Part shown: in pieces, positions 42,646 to 51,541 of the stretch
Numbering within the stretch: position 1 is the first letter of the stretch
How the letters are laid out: the number at the start of each line of letters is the position of its first letter
NCBI RefSeq assembly: GCF_000613805.1
Contig: NZ_BAJR01000018.1
Location: 1 to 64,000 of the forward strand
Origin: Phocaeicola paurosaccharolyticus JCM 15092
GTDB taxonomy: Bacteria; Bacteroidota; Bacteroidia; Bacteroidales; Bacteroidaceae
Length of the DNA: 64,000 bases
Direction of reading: 5' to 3'
The notes under the pieces: model-generated
The model's database searches: none
What the model saw: the letters and a program-made list of their open reading frames with translations, nothing else
What the model was told of the DNA's origin: nothing
Translations under genes and position numbers: made by a program

Positions 42646-44682
42646 ATGGGCGATTCAAAAAATACTAATAAACCGAAAGTAAACATGCCACGATTCAACT
42701 TAACTTGGCTTTATATAATTATTGCTGTAACACTTGGTGTGTTGTGGTTCTCCGGACAAGAGGGAAATTACAGTAAGCAGTTGACATATACTGAATTCAA
42801 GGATATAGTGAACAAGGGATATGTCAATAAAGTTGTATCATATGATGACAAATCTGTTGAGGTATATATCAAGCCGCAGTTTGTTAAGACAGTCTTTAAG
42901 AAGGACTACACAAAGGTAGGACGCAATCCTGTGATGACTGTAGTTGTAGGCTCTCAGGAGTCCTTGGAGAAATTCCTAGATAAGGCTCAGGAGGAGGGAC
43001 ACTTCTCAGGAACTATTGTTTATGATAAGAAAAATGACTATTTCGGAGCAATATTCTGGAACATAGCACCATTCATATTTCTCATCGCAATATGGATATT
43101 CTTAATTAGAAAGATTGGTGGAGGTGGAGGAAACTCTGGAGGTGCAAATCCTTTCAATGTCGGTAAGAGCCGTGCTACAGTATATGAAAAGGGTAATGGT
43201 ACTCGCGTTACTTTCAAAGATGTAGCAGGACAGGCTGGCGCTAAACAGGAAGTTGAAGAGATTGTAGAATTCCTTAAACAGCCTCAGAAATATACAGAAC
43301 TTGGTGGTAAGATTCCAAAGGGAGCTCTACTTGTAGGCCCTCCGGGAACAGGTAAGACTCTATTGGCTAAAGCTGTAGCTGGTGAAGCTGATGTGCCTTT
43401 CTTCTCACTCTCAGGTTCAGACTTTGTTGAGATGTTCGTTGGTGTGGGTGCATCTCGTGTGCGTGACCTTTTCCGTCAAGCAAAAGAAAAAGCTCCATGC
43501 ATTATCTTCATTGATGAGATTGATGCTGTGGGTCGTGCTCGTGGTAAAAATCCGAGCATGGGTGGTAATGATGAGAGAGAAAATACTCTTAATCAGTTGC
43601 TTACCGAGATGGATGGATTCGGCACAAACAGTGGTGTGATAATACTTGCGGCTACAAACCGTGTAGACATATTGGATAAGGCTCTTCTTAGAGCTGGACG
43701 TTTCGACAGACAGATTCATGTTGATTTGCCTGATTTGAACGAGAGAATAGAGGTGTTTGGAGTTCATCTTCGTCCTATAAAACTTGACTCAAATGTTGAT
43801 GTCGAGTTACTTGCTCGTCAGACTCCTGGATTTAGCGGTGCAGACATTGCAAATGTTTGTAATGAGGCTGCTCTTATTGCTGCTCGTCATGGTAAAAAGT
43901 CAGTAGAGAAACAGGATTTCCTTGATGCTGTCGACAGAATAATTGGTGGTCTTGAGAAGAAATCAAAGATCATGACTCAGGGCGAGAAGAGAACTATTGC
44001 TATCCATGAGGCTGGTCATGCTACTCTTTCTTGGTTCCTTGAACATGCTAACCCACTTATCAAAGTTACTATAGTACCAAGAGGAGGCTCTCTTGGAGCT
44101 GCATGGTATCTTCCTGAAGAGCGTCAGATCACTACTAAAGAGCAGATGCTTGATGAGATGTGTGCTACACTTGGAGGACGTGCTGCTGAGGAGTTGTTCA
44201 CTGGACATATATCAACCGGTGCGATGAATGACCTTGAGAGAGTTACAAAACAGTCATACGGTATGATTGCTTATGCAGGTATGAGTGATAAATTGCCAAA
44301 TCTATGCTACTATAACAATGAAGAATATTCATTTAATAAGCCATACAGTAACAAGACTGCCGAACTAATTGATGAAGAGGTAAAGTCTATGATAGGCAGT
44401 GAGTACGAAAGAGCTAAGCAAATTCTTTCCGAACATGAGGATGGACATAGAAAACTGGCTGATCTGCTTGTTGAAAAAGAGGTTATCTTTGCCGAAGATG
44501 TTGAGGCTATATTCGGAAAGAGGCCATGGACTTCGCGTTCAGAAGAGATTATGGCTGACGAAAATAGGAATAACGGTAAAAAAGAGGAACAGCTTGCTTC
44601 TGTAGAGGAGGAGAGTATTGATTCTGATGAAGTTGTTTCTGATGTAGAGAGTCAGGATAAAACTGAGACTACTCAAGTTTAA
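42646..44682 (+). CDS. ftsH: ATP-dependent zinc metalloprotease FtsH
   Basis: A 678-residue hexameric membrane AAA protease that degrades damaged membrane proteins and regulatory proteins. Two membrane segments (about 18-34 and 128-148) flank a periplasmic domain. The AAA module has Walker A GPPGTGKT at 231-238, Walker [13 protein letters not shown], the pore motif [14 protein letters not shown], and the second region of homology with [20 protein letters not shown]. The protease domain has HEAGH at 454-458 plus a downstream Asp as third zinc ligand. An acidic tail after residue 640 is low complexity. Divergence between ftsH and cdsA is marked by a hairpin. Confidence 0.97.
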   Translation: MGDSKNTNKPKVNMPRFNLTWLYIIIAVTLGVLWFSGQEGNYSKQLTYTEFKDIVNKGYVNKVVSYDDKSVEVYIKPQFVKTVFKKDYTKVGRNPVMTVVVGSQESLEKFLDKAQEEGHFSGTIVYDKKNDYFGAIFWNIAPFIFLIAIWIFLIRKIGGGGGNSGGANPFNVGKSRATVYEKGNGTRVTFKDVAGQAGAKQEVEEIVEFLKQPQKYTELGGKIPKGALLVGPPGTGKTLLAKAVAGEADVPFFSLSGSDFVEMFVGVGASRVRDLFRQAKEKAPCIIFIDEIDAVGRARGKNPSMGGNDERENTLNQLLTEMDGFGTNSGVIILAATNRVDILDKALLRAGRFDRQIHVDLPDLNERIEVFGVHLRPIKLDSNVDVELLARQTPGFSGADIANVCNEAALIAARHGKKSVEKQDFLDAVDRIIGGLEKKSKIMTQGEKRTIAIHEAGHATLSWFLEHANPLIKVTIVPRGGSLGAAWYLPEERQITTKEQMLDEMCATLGGRAAEELFTGHISTGAMNDLERVTKQSYGMIAYAGMSDKLPNLCYYNNEEYSFNKPYSNKTAELIDEEVKSMIGSEYERAKQILSEHEDGHRKLADLLVEKEVIFAEDVEAIFGKRPWTSRSEEIMADENRNNGKKEEQLASVEEESIDSDEVVSDVESQDKTETTQV

Positions 44683-44693
44683 TTGTAATATTC

Positions 44694-44740
44694 ATCCATT
44701 CTATACTATAATTGCTAAATGTAGTGTAGAATGGATTTTC
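44694..44740 (+). terminator. Intercistronic hairpin between ftsH and cdsA
   Basis: A 15-bp stem (44694-44708 with 44722-44736, one T-G pair) and 13-nt loop are followed by TTTTC. The upstream ATG at 44731 lies inside this stem, so cdsA is read from the ATG at 44758. The hairpin may end ftsH transcripts or only lower read-through. Confidence 0.65.
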
Positions 44741-44757
44741 TTATATTTTTAATTACT

Positions 44758-45597
44758 ATGAAAAGTAATTTTGTAAAGAGGTCTATCACAGGTATAATAT
44801 TTGTATCTGTTCTTATTGGATTTACTTTGATGAACCCAATTTCTTTTGGGGCACTATTCGTGTTGATAAGTGCATTGTCAGTAAATGAGTTCTGTAATCT
44901 TGTCAATAAAGAGGACGATGTTAAGGTGAATAACAGGATATGTATGCTTGGTGCTATGTATCTATTCTTTGCTTTCTTCTATCAGGGCATTGATACCACT
45001 CAGACTGCTGTTTTCATCCCTTATATATTATTTATCTTATATTTGCTTATAAGTGAGTTGTATCTTAAGAGAAAGAATCCTATCAACAATTGGGCATATT
45101 CTGTTCTCTCACAGGTTTATATAGCATTGCCTTTTGCCCTGTTGAATGTTCTCTCTTTCCATAATTCAGGAGAGTCTCAGTTGTCTGAATATAATCCTAT
45201 ACTACCTCTGTCAATATTTATATTCAGTTGGATAAATGATACCGGTGCTTATTGTACCGGAACCCTGTTTGGTAAGCACAGACTATTTGAACGTATCTCT
45301 CCAAAGAAATCCTGGGAGGGCTCAATAGGTGGAGGATTGTTATCACTCGTTGCTGCTTTGGTACTCTACTACTTCTTTCCATTCATGTCAATGCTTGCAT
45401 GGCTTGGCTTAGGTCTTACAGTAGTGGTATTCGGTACTTTGGGTGATTTATCTGAATCACTTCTTAAGAGACATCTTGGTATAAAAGACTCAGGAAATAT
45501 ATTACCTGGACATGGCGGTATGCTTGACAGGTTTGACAGCGCTCTGTTTGCAATCCCTGCAGCAGTAGTATATCTTTATCTGATCAGCATGTTTTAA
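44758..45597 (+). CDS. cdsA: Phosphatidate cytidylyltransferase
   Basis: A 279-residue polytopic membrane enzyme that makes CDP-diacylglycerol, the precursor for PssA and cardiolipin routes. The C-terminal signature is clear: LFERISPKKSWEGSIGG, then GTLGDLSESLLKRHLGIKDSG and LPGHGGMLDRFDSALF. About seven hydrophobic helices precede and interrupt it. The start at 44758 (MKSNFVKRSITG) is preferred because the earlier ATG lies in a hairpin. Its last codons and stop lie in a hairpin shared with lpxB, which converges on it with overlapping stop codons. Confidence 0.95.
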   Translation: MKSNFVKRSITGIIFVSVLIGFTLMNPISFGALFVLISALSVNEFCNLVNKEDDVKVNNRICMLGAMYLFFAFFYQGIDTTQTAVFIPYILFILYLLISELYLKRKNPINNWAYSVLSQVYIALPFALLNVLSFHNSGESQLSEYNPILPLSIFIFSWINDTGAYCTGTLFGKHRLFERISPKKSWEGSIGGGLLSLVAALVLYYFFPFMSMLAWLGLGLTVVVFGTLGDLSESLLKRHLGIKDSGNILPGHGGMLDRFDSALFAIPAAVVYLYLISMF

Positions 45598-45611
45598 TGC
45601 TGATCAGATAA
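45576..45611. terminator. Shared hairpin over the cdsA and lpxB stop codons
   Basis: A 15-bp perfect stem (45576-45590 with 45597-45611) with loop GTTTTA. The cdsA TAA (45595-45597) and the lpxB TAA (minus strand, 45594-45596) fall in or at the loop, and both C-terminal tails are coded by the stem. Confidence 0.7.
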
Positions 45612-46733
45612 TTTATTTATTATAGCTTTAGCAGCCTTTCCCGAGGCGCTCTCTTTTCCAAGTATATCAATTATCTTGTCGTACTCAGATAGCATATTCT
45701 CTTTGTAATTCACATCGTAAAGTATTGATTTTGCTTCTTTATTGATGTTGTCTATAGTCATGCTGTCGGCTACCAACTCTTTCACTACCTCTTTTCCTGC
45801 TATAAGGTTTACTAAAGAGACATATTTTACCTTAAGGATGTGACGTTTCAGTAATGATAGTAGTTTTCCCATAGGAGTATAGTAACACACAACCTGTGGA
45901 ACTCTGAATAATGCTGTCTCCAGTGTTGCTGTGCCTGATGTCACGAGTGCTATCTTTGCGAAGTTCAGGATGTCGTATGTCTTTCCGAAAAGAATCTTTA
46001 CGTCACCATCAATGTAGTTCGAATAATACTCTTTGTCAATGCCCGGAGCACCTGCAAGAACTATCTGATAATCTTTTGAGAACTCTTTCATCGACTCAAT
46101 CATCATTGGTAGATTGTCTTTTATCTCTTGTCTGCGACTTCCTGCAAGAAGAGCTATGACAGGTTTCTCGCTTAGCCCGTTCTCTTTGCAAAAAGAGTCG
46201 AATCCATCGTTGTTTTTACTCTTAAAGTCAAGTACAGAATCCATGCATGGGTTGCCTACATACTCTATCTCATAATTGTGCTTTTTGTAGAACTCTATCT
46301 CAAAAGGAAGTATAGAGAGCATATAGTCTATATTCTTCTTTATATCTTTTATTCTATACTCCTTCCATGCCCAAATCTTAGGTGATATATAGTAATATAC
46401 CGGTATCTTAGTGTGCTCTTTTACAAAAGAGGCAATCTTAAGGTTGAATCCGGGATAATCTACAAGAATAACCACGTCAGGATTCCACGATACTATATCC
46501 ATTTTACACATGTCCATATTCCTGAATATAGTGCGCAGGTGCAACAGCACCGGGATGAACCCCATGTAGGCCATCTCCTTATAGTGCTTTACGCAAATGC
46601 CTCCTACAGATTTCATCAGATCGCCACCAAAGAATCTGAACTCTGCATTTTCATCCTGTTTCTTGAGCTCACGCATCAAGTTAGATGCATGCAGATCTCC
46701 GGAAGCTTCTCCCACAATCAGGTAATACTTCAT
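45594..46733 (-). CDS. lpxB: Lipid-A-disaccharide synthase
   Basis: A 379-residue GT19 glycosyltransferase that joins UDP-2,3-diacylglucosamine and lipid X to form the lipid A disaccharide at the inner membrane. It starts with [31 protein letters not shown] and [16 protein letters not shown] follow, then the donor site [15 protein letters not shown] and the C-terminal [20 protein letters not shown]. Length is normal. Its ATG overlaps the surE stop by four bases (ATGA), and it converges with cdsA. Confidence 0.96.
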   Translation of the reverse strand: MKYYLIVGEASGDLHASNLMRELKKQDENAEFRFFGGDLMKSVGGICVKHYKEMAYMGFIPVLLHLRTIFRNMDMCKMDIVSWNPDVVILVDYPGFNLKIASFVKEHTKIPVYYYISPKIWAWKEYRIKDIKKNIDYMLSILPFEIEFYKKHNYEIEYVGNPCMDSVLDFKSKNNDGFDSFCKENGLSEKPVIALLAGSRRQEIKDNLPMMIESMKEFSKDYQIVLAGAPGIDKEYYSNYIDGDVKILFGKTYDILNFAKIALVTSGTATLETALFRVPQVVCYYTPMGKLLSLLKRHILKVKYVSLVNLIAGKEVVKELVADSMTIDNINKEAKSILYDVNYKENMLSEYDKIIDILGKESASGKAAKAIINKLSDQH

Positions 46734-47500
46734 ATTGTATAATCCCAGCTTTTCAGTTTGTTTATATAGTGATATGCAGTAACATCTATCTGAGTAGGAG
46801 TTATTGCTACATATCCGTTATCTAAAGCCCAGTGGTCAGATTCCTCGTTTTCCGGTTCATGGTTTTTGTAATTACCAGTCAGCCAGAAATACTCTCCTCC
46901 TCTTGGGTGTACACATGTCTTCCACTCATTTTCCCATGACCCTTTTGTCTGCTGGCACACTTTTACCCCTTTATATTCAGCTACATCAGGGAAGTTTACA
47001 TTCAGGCATATACCTTGAGGAAGCTTATGTTTGATTACGTTCTCAGTAATCTTTCTGATATATGGAAGGGTTGGAGAGAAGTCAGCATCAAAGCTGTGGT
47101 TGCATAGAGAGAAACCTATAGATGGAATTCCTTTGAGACATCCCTCTATAACTATTCCCATAGTGCCCGAGTAGTGCACATTTACAGATGAGTTATCACC
47201 ATGGTTTATTCCACCAATAATAACGTCAGGAGTACGAGGAACTACAGCATGCAAGGCTAGTTTTATGCAGTCAACAGGTGTGCCGGAACATTTGTATATG
47301 GTTATATCCTTATCTTTCTTGACTTTCACAAACTTTACAGGACTTTCTGAGGTGATTGCACTTGAAGCACCCGAGCGTGGACCGTCCGGTGCCATTACAA
47401 TAATTTCTCCTAATCCATTTAAAGCTTTAATAAGTTCATTAATTCCCTTGGCGGTAACGCCATCATCATTCGAGAGTAGTATTAACGGTCTGTTATTCAT
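46730..47500 (-). CDS. surE: 5'/3'-nucleotidase SurE
   Basis: A 256-residue survival protein E, a metal-dependent phosphatase acting on nucleoside monophosphates and related compounds. The metal site is in [15 protein letters not shown] (Asp-Asp pair), then [15 protein letters not shown] and the Asn of [10 protein letters not shown]. The C-terminal part contains [20 protein letters not shown]. It is translationally coupled to lpxB by an ATGA overlap, a pairing that is common in Bacteroidetes. Confidence 0.95.
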   Translation of the reverse strand: MNNRPLILLSNDDGVTAKGINELIKALNGLGEIIVMAPDGPRSGASSAITSESPVKFVKVKKDKDITIYKCSGTPVDCIKLALHAVVPRTPDVIIGGINHGDNSSVNVHYSGTMGIVIEGCLKGIPSIGFSLCNHSFDADFSPTLPYIRKITENVIKHKLPQGICLNVNFPDVAEYKGVKVCQQTKGSWENEWKTCVHPRGGEYFWLTGNYKNHEPENEESDHWALDNGYVAITPTQIDVTAYHYINKLKSWDYTI

Positions 47501-47517
47501 ATTAAGTTATTCGTTTT

Positions 47518-47525
47518 CAAAAGTA
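47518..47525 (-). promoter_or_regulatory. Promoter -7 box of surE-lpxB
   Basis: The minus strand reads TACTTTTG, 17 bases upstream of the surE ATG, so the leader would be very short. Confidence 0.55.
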
Positions 47526-47615
47526 AAGATACAACCTTATATCCATTTTTAACCTTTCGTTATTGAAAATTATCTTAATGTTATACAACCATTAAGTCTA
47601 TTGTTGAGAAATAAT

Positions 47616-47623
47616 TATCTTTG
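47616..47623 (+). promoter_or_regulatory. Promoter -7 box of the parA operon
   Basis: TATCTTTG is an exact -7 element. The ATG at 47743 follows after a 119-base leader that contains DnaA-box-like motifs and a palindrome. Confidence 0.6.
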
Positions 47624-47635
47624 TGACGGTTTAAG

Positions 47636-47675
47636 TTATTAACAAAACCTTTGAGTTATCAACAGTTTCGCGAAA
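47636..47675. promoter_or_regulatory. DnaA-box-like pair and 10-bp palindrome ahead of parA
   Basis: TTATTAACA (47636-47644) and TTATCAACA (47656-47664) resemble the DnaA box TTATCCACA and are spaced 20 bases apart on the same strand. TTTCGCGAAA (47666-47675) is a perfect palindrome just after. Each match is imperfect, so this is a candidate site only. Confidence 0.35.
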
Positions 47676-47742
47676 GGCTTGAATAATTAATAAAGAAAAT
47701 AATTTATTATTAGTTATTTAGCAATCTGAAAAATTGATTAAA

Positions 47743-48507
47743 ATGGGAAAGATTATTGCTTTAGCCAACCAGAAAGGTGGAGTGGGAAAGACAACTACCA
47801 CTATTAATTTGGCGGCTTCTCTTGCTACATTAGAAAAAAAAGTCTTAGTTATTGATGCAGATCCTCAGGCAAATGCATCTTCAGGTTTAGGAGTCAATAT
47901 TAAAGAGGTTGAGTCCTCAATATACGAATGTCTTATCAATCAGGTTGACATTCATGAGGCAATCTATACTACAGATATTGACGGACTTGATATTGTCTCT
48001 TCTCATATTGACCTTGTTGGCGCAGAGATAGAAATGCTCAACTTCGAGAATAGGGAAAAGATAATGAAGAACCTACTGTCATCAATAAAGAATGAATATG
48101 ACTATATACTAATAGACTGTTCACCTTCATTGGGTTTGATAACAATCAATTCACTTACAGCAGCCGACTCAGTAATAATCCCTGTGCAATGTGAATATTT
48201 TGCTCTCGAGGGTATCAGTAAGTTGCTTAACACAATAAAGATAATTAAGTCAAAGCTTAATCCTTCTCTTGAAATAGAGGGATTCCTATTGACAATGTTC
48301 GACTCAAGATTGAGACTTGCAAATCAGATTTATGATGAGGTTAAGAGACATTTCCAAGAACTTGTTTTCAAGACGGTCATCCAACGTAATGTTAAGCTCA
48401 GTGAGTCTCCTAGCCATGGTATTCCTGTAATTCTTTATGACGCTGAGTCTACCGGAGCGAAGAATTATCTTTCATTAGCAAAAGAAATAATAACACATAA
48501 TAAATAA
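47743..48507 (+). CDS. parA: Chromosome-partitioning ATPase ParA (Soj)
   Basis: A 254-residue Walker-type ATPase that binds DNA when ATP-loaded and moves ParB-parS complexes. The deviant Walker A KGGVGKTT is at residues 11-18. DADPQANASSGLG follows, then the Walker B region DYILIDCSPSLGLITINSL and QCEYFALEGISKL. It lacks the N-terminal HTH of plasmid type Ia ParA, so it is a chromosomal Soj type. The ATG at 47743 is used, as the earlier TTG is poor. parB follows 7 bases later. Confidence 0.96.
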   Translation: MGKIIALANQKGGVGKTTTTINLAASLATLEKKVLVIDADPQANASSGLGVNIKEVESSIYECLINQVDIHEAIYTTDIDGLDIVSSHIDLVGAEIEMLNFENREKIMKNLLSSIKNEYDYILIDCSPSLGLITINSLTAADSVIIPVQCEYFALEGISKLLNTIKIIKSKLNPSLEIEGFLLTMFDSRLRLANQIYDEVKRHFQELVFKTVIQRNVKLSESPSHGIPVILYDAESTGAKNYLSLAKEIITHNK

Positions 48508-48514
48508 GTAAAGA

Positions 48515-49420
48515 ATGGCAGTACAAAAGAAATTCGCTTTAGGACGTGGCCTTGATGCACTTATTTCAACAGAAGAGATTAGAACTTCTGGATCATCTTC
48601 TATAAATGAAATAGAATTATCAAAGATCTCTGTAAATCCTAATCAGCCAAGAAGGGAGTTTGATGCAGTTGCACTTCAGGAACTTGCAGACTCTATATTG
48701 GAAATAGGAATTATACAGCCTATTACGTTAAGGAAGATTGATGATGACTCTTACCAGATTATCGCTGGAGAAAGACGTTATCGCGCCTCTATACAGGCAG
48801 GACTCAAGACTATTCCTGCTTATATCAGGACAGCCGATGATGAGAATGTAATGGAGATGGCTCTTATTGAGAATATACAGCGTGAAGATCTTAATTCATT
48901 AGAGATTGCGCTGGCATATCAACATCTTATAGAGCAATATGAACTTACACAGGAGAGATTAAGTGAGAGAATTGGTAAGAAGAGAACTACTATAGCAAAC
49001 TATCTGAGACTTTTGAAACTCCCTGCATTAATACAGGTAGCACTTAAGAATAAAGAGATTGACATGGGACATGCAAGAGCTCTTATTTCTCTTGATGAGC
49101 CAAAAACTCAGATAAGAATATTCAATGAAATTTTATCTCAAGGTTATTCTGTACGCAAGGTAGAGGAAATAGTAAAATCACTCACTCACGGCGAGATGGC
49201 CGATATGGGTAATAAAAAAATAAAACCGAAGGATGCATCTTTGTCTGAAGAGTTTCTCCTGCTGAAGAAGCAGTTGTCAAACTTCTTCGGATCGAAAGTT
49301 CAGTTGTCATGTACTTCAAAAGGTAAGGGAAAGATAAGCATCCCATTTAAAAACGAAGAGGATCTTGAGAGGATTATGGAGCTATTCGATTCACTTCGTT
49401 CAAATGATAATAAGCAGTAA
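48515..49420 (+). CDS. parB: Chromosome-partitioning protein ParB (Spo0J)
   Basis: A 301-residue CTP-dependent DNA clamp that loads at parS sites. The N-terminal box is ISVNPNQPRREFD. The CTP-binding GERRYRAS and ENIQREDLNSLEIALAY follow, then the helix-turn-helix with TQERLSERIGKKRTTIANYLRLLKLP and GHARALISL. A C-terminal dimer domain (LEEDLERIMELFDSL-like region) ends it. It forms an operon with parA and with the DUF5683 gene that starts 2 bases after its stop. Confidence 0.96.
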   Translation: MAVQKKFALGRGLDALISTEEIRTSGSSSINEIELSKISVNPNQPRREFDAVALQELADSILEIGIIQPITLRKIDDDSYQIIAGERRYRASIQAGLKTIPAYIRTADDENVMEMALIENIQREDLNSLEIALAYQHLIEQYELTQERLSERIGKKRTTIANYLRLLKLPALIQVALKNKEIDMGHARALISLDEPKTQIRIFNEILSQGYSVRKVEEIVKSLTHGEMADMGNKKIKPKDASLSEEFLLLKKQLSNFFGSKVQLSCTSKGKGKISIPFKNEEDLERIMELFDSLRSNDNKQ

Positions 49421-49422
49421 TA

Positions 49423-50169
49423 TTGAAGTTGAATAGAAATAAATATATTGTCGTCCTTCTAATCCTGTTCACAGGATTGAGTTGTATGAATGCATATTCT
49501 CAGAAAGCAAGGCAGAGAAGATTGCAAATAAAAGCTGATACTACTAGTGTAGCTACTGACACTATCTCGCAGATAAATCGTGAAGGTCTTAGAAAGCTTA
49601 CTACACCAGTCGATACAGCTTCATTAGTTAGGAAAAATGATTCTATACAAAAGGTAGAGAAGTCACCTAAAATAAAATTTATTCCTGATTCTAGAAAGGC
49701 TGTATGGATGGCTCTGGTTATACCGGGTGGAGGACAGTTCTATAACAGGAAATATTGGAAGCTTCCTCTTTTTTATGGCGGTTTTATGGGATGTGCCTAT
49801 GCTTTGAACTGGAATAATAATATGTATAAAGATTATTCACAGGCATTCCTTGATATTATGGATGATGATCCTAATACGAAAAGCTATGAGGACTTCCTTC
49901 CTCCTGGAACTTCAATTTCAGGACAGGAAGAGAGATTTAAGGAGATTTTCAGAAAGAGAAAAGACCTTTATAGAAAACAACGCGATTTAAGTATTTTTGC
50001 CTTTATAGGTGTATACTTACTTTCTGTAATTGACGCATATGTAGATGCTGAGCTATCCGACTTTGATATTTCAAAAGATATAGGTATGAAGGTTTCTCCT
50101 GCTTATATTGACAGTCAGAAAGGTTATAAATTTGGCGCTGTAGGATTACAGTGCAGTATTAATTTTTAG
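49423..50169 (+). CDS. DUF5683 family membrane protein
   Basis: A 248-residue protein starting at a TTG two bases after the parB stop. No in-frame ATG precedes the signal-like segment YIVVLLILFTGLSC, so TTG is the only start that keeps it. A polar linker (about 25-85) precedes the conserved core KAVWMALVIPGGGQFYNRKYWKLPLFYGGFMG, further aromatic-rich helices, and a terminal Phe. The core matches DUF5683, which I recall next to parB in Bacteroidetes. It is likely membrane-bound; function is unknown. Context suggests a link of chromosome segregation with envelope growth, which is only an inference. Confidence 0.85.
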   Translation: MKLNRNKYIVVLLILFTGLSCMNAYSQKARQRRLQIKADTTSVATDTISQINREGLRKLTTPVDTASLVRKNDSIQKVEKSPKIKFIPDSRKAVWMALVIPGGGQFYNRKYWKLPLFYGGFMGCAYALNWNNNMYKDYSQAFLDIMDDDPNTKSYEDFLPPGTSISGQEERFKEIFRKRKDLYRKQRDLSIFAFIGVYLLSVIDAYVDAELSDFDISKDIGMKVSPAYIDSQKGYKFGAVGLQCSINF

Positions 50170-50173
50170 ATTT

Positions 50174-51436
50174 ATGAGAAGAAAGTTATTTGTTATTTTA
50201 TTAAGCTTTACCTTATTACAAGTAAATGCACAGGTAAAAGATGTAAACACAAACGAGACTGGTGAGGACTACGATACTGAAATGCCTGAGAGTATGCGCT
50301 CGAATATCGAGAGTCAATATAATATATGGCTTAAGAAGAATCTGATATCTTTCGAAAACGACTGCATGAGTACTAATAAGAGCCCTGTTGTAGCCGATTC
50401 TTTGATCATAGATCGCCTTTCACGCATACCTACTGTAATAGAGATGCCTTTCAATGAAGAGGTGAAAAAATATATCACTAGATATGCCAATTCTCTAAGA
50501 ACAAAAGTATCGTTCATGCTGGGAGCAAGCAACCTATATGTTCCTACTTTTGAAAAAGCACTAGATCTATATAACCTTCCTATAGAACTTAAATATCTGC
50601 CTGTTATAGAGTCTGCACTCGATCCATTGGCTGTATCAAGACAGGGCGCCACAGGACTATGGCAGTTTATGTTGACTACAGGAAAGAAATATGGATTGAA
50701 GCACAACAGCCTCATAGATGAGAGAAGAGACCCGATTAAATCTACATGGGCCGCTGTAAACTACCTCAAGGATTTATATGATATCTATAGTGACTGGAAT
50801 CTTGTTCTGGCTGCTTACAATAGCGGACCGGGAACAGTTAACAAGGCTATCCAGAGAGCTGGTGGTGTGAAAGACTATTGGAAAATATGCAGATTTCTGC
50901 CAAAAGAGACAAGAGGATATGTACCTGCATTCATTGCAGCAAACTATATAATGACATATTACTGCGAGCATGGAATATGCCCGATGACTAATGAACTTCC
51001 TGAGACAACAGATACTATACAAATAAATAGGGACTTGCATTTTAGCCAAGTTGCAGAGGTTTGTAAAGTGGATATTGAGGAGCTTAGAGTGCTGAACCCT
51101 CAGTATAAAAAAGATTTAATCCCTGGAAATAGTTTTGCTTGTAGCCTTAGTTTGCCTTCCCAAAATGTTGCTCTGTTTGTTAATAATGAAAAGACAATAT
51201 TCGACTATAAATCTGATGAACTCTTTACAAAGAGAAGAGAGGTAGAAGTAGATAAGAGTGAAACTAAAACTACTCACAGCAGTTCAAGAAAGGCTAAAGT
51301 ACGCCATAAAGTGAGAAGAGGAGAGACTCTTGGAACTATTGCAGATAAATATGGAGTATCAGTAAGTAAGCTGAAAAAGCTCAACCATATCAGAGGTTCT
51401 AAAATTACAGCTGGTAAGACTTTAAAGATCAGATAG
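50174..51436 (+). CDS. MltD-like lytic transglycosylase with LysM domain
   Basis: A 420-residue secreted peptidoglycan-cleaving enzyme. A signal peptide (MRRKLFVILLSFTLLQVNAQ) and a helical N-terminal part precede the SLT domain (about 120-260). The catalytic Glu is in LPVIESALDPLAVSRQGATG, with LWQFM, DERRDPIKSTWAAVNYL and LAAYNSGPGTVNKAI. A middle domain with FSQVAEVCKVDIEELRVLNP may be a degenerate LysM. A clear LysM occupies about 375-420 (HKVRRGETLGTIADKYGVSV). It closes the parA-parB-DUF5683 unit. Confidence 0.92.
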   Translation: MRRKLFVILLSFTLLQVNAQVKDVNTNETGEDYDTEMPESMRSNIESQYNIWLKKNLISFENDCMSTNKSPVVADSLIIDRLSRIPTVIEMPFNEEVKKYITRYANSLRTKVSFMLGASNLYVPTFEKALDLYNLPIELKYLPVIESALDPLAVSRQGATGLWQFMLTTGKKYGLKHNSLIDERRDPIKSTWAAVNYLKDLYDIYSDWNLVLAAYNSGPGTVNKAIQRAGGVKDYWKICRFLPKETRGYVPAFIAANYIMTYYCEHGICPMTNELPETTDTIQINRDLHFSQVAEVCKVDIEELRVLNPQYKKDLIPGNSFACSLSLPSQNVALFVNNEKTIFDYKSDELFTKRREVEVDKSETKTTHSSSRKAKVRHKVRRGETLGTIADKYGVSVSKLKKLNHIRGSKITAGKTLKIR

Positions 51437-51502
51437 TATTTTTGTTATATCTATTTTATCGATATAAAAATAGGTAATCATTGGATACAATTGATTTTTA
51501 AT

Positions 51503-51510
51503 TATTTTTG
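51503..51510 (+). promoter_or_regulatory. Promoter -7 box of the relA/spoT gene
   Basis: TATTTTTG lies 32 bases before the ATG. TTGG at 51481-51484 stands 18 bases upstream as a possible -33. Confidence 0.65.
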
Positions 51511-51541
51511 CAATAACACTTGTTAAGGAAAGATTTATATT

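Noticed and set aside
47636..47675. Replication origin next to parAB
   Set aside because: Only two imperfect DnaA boxes and no AT-rich unwinding cluster or dnaA/dnaN/gidA neighbours. Kept only as a candidate regulatory site.
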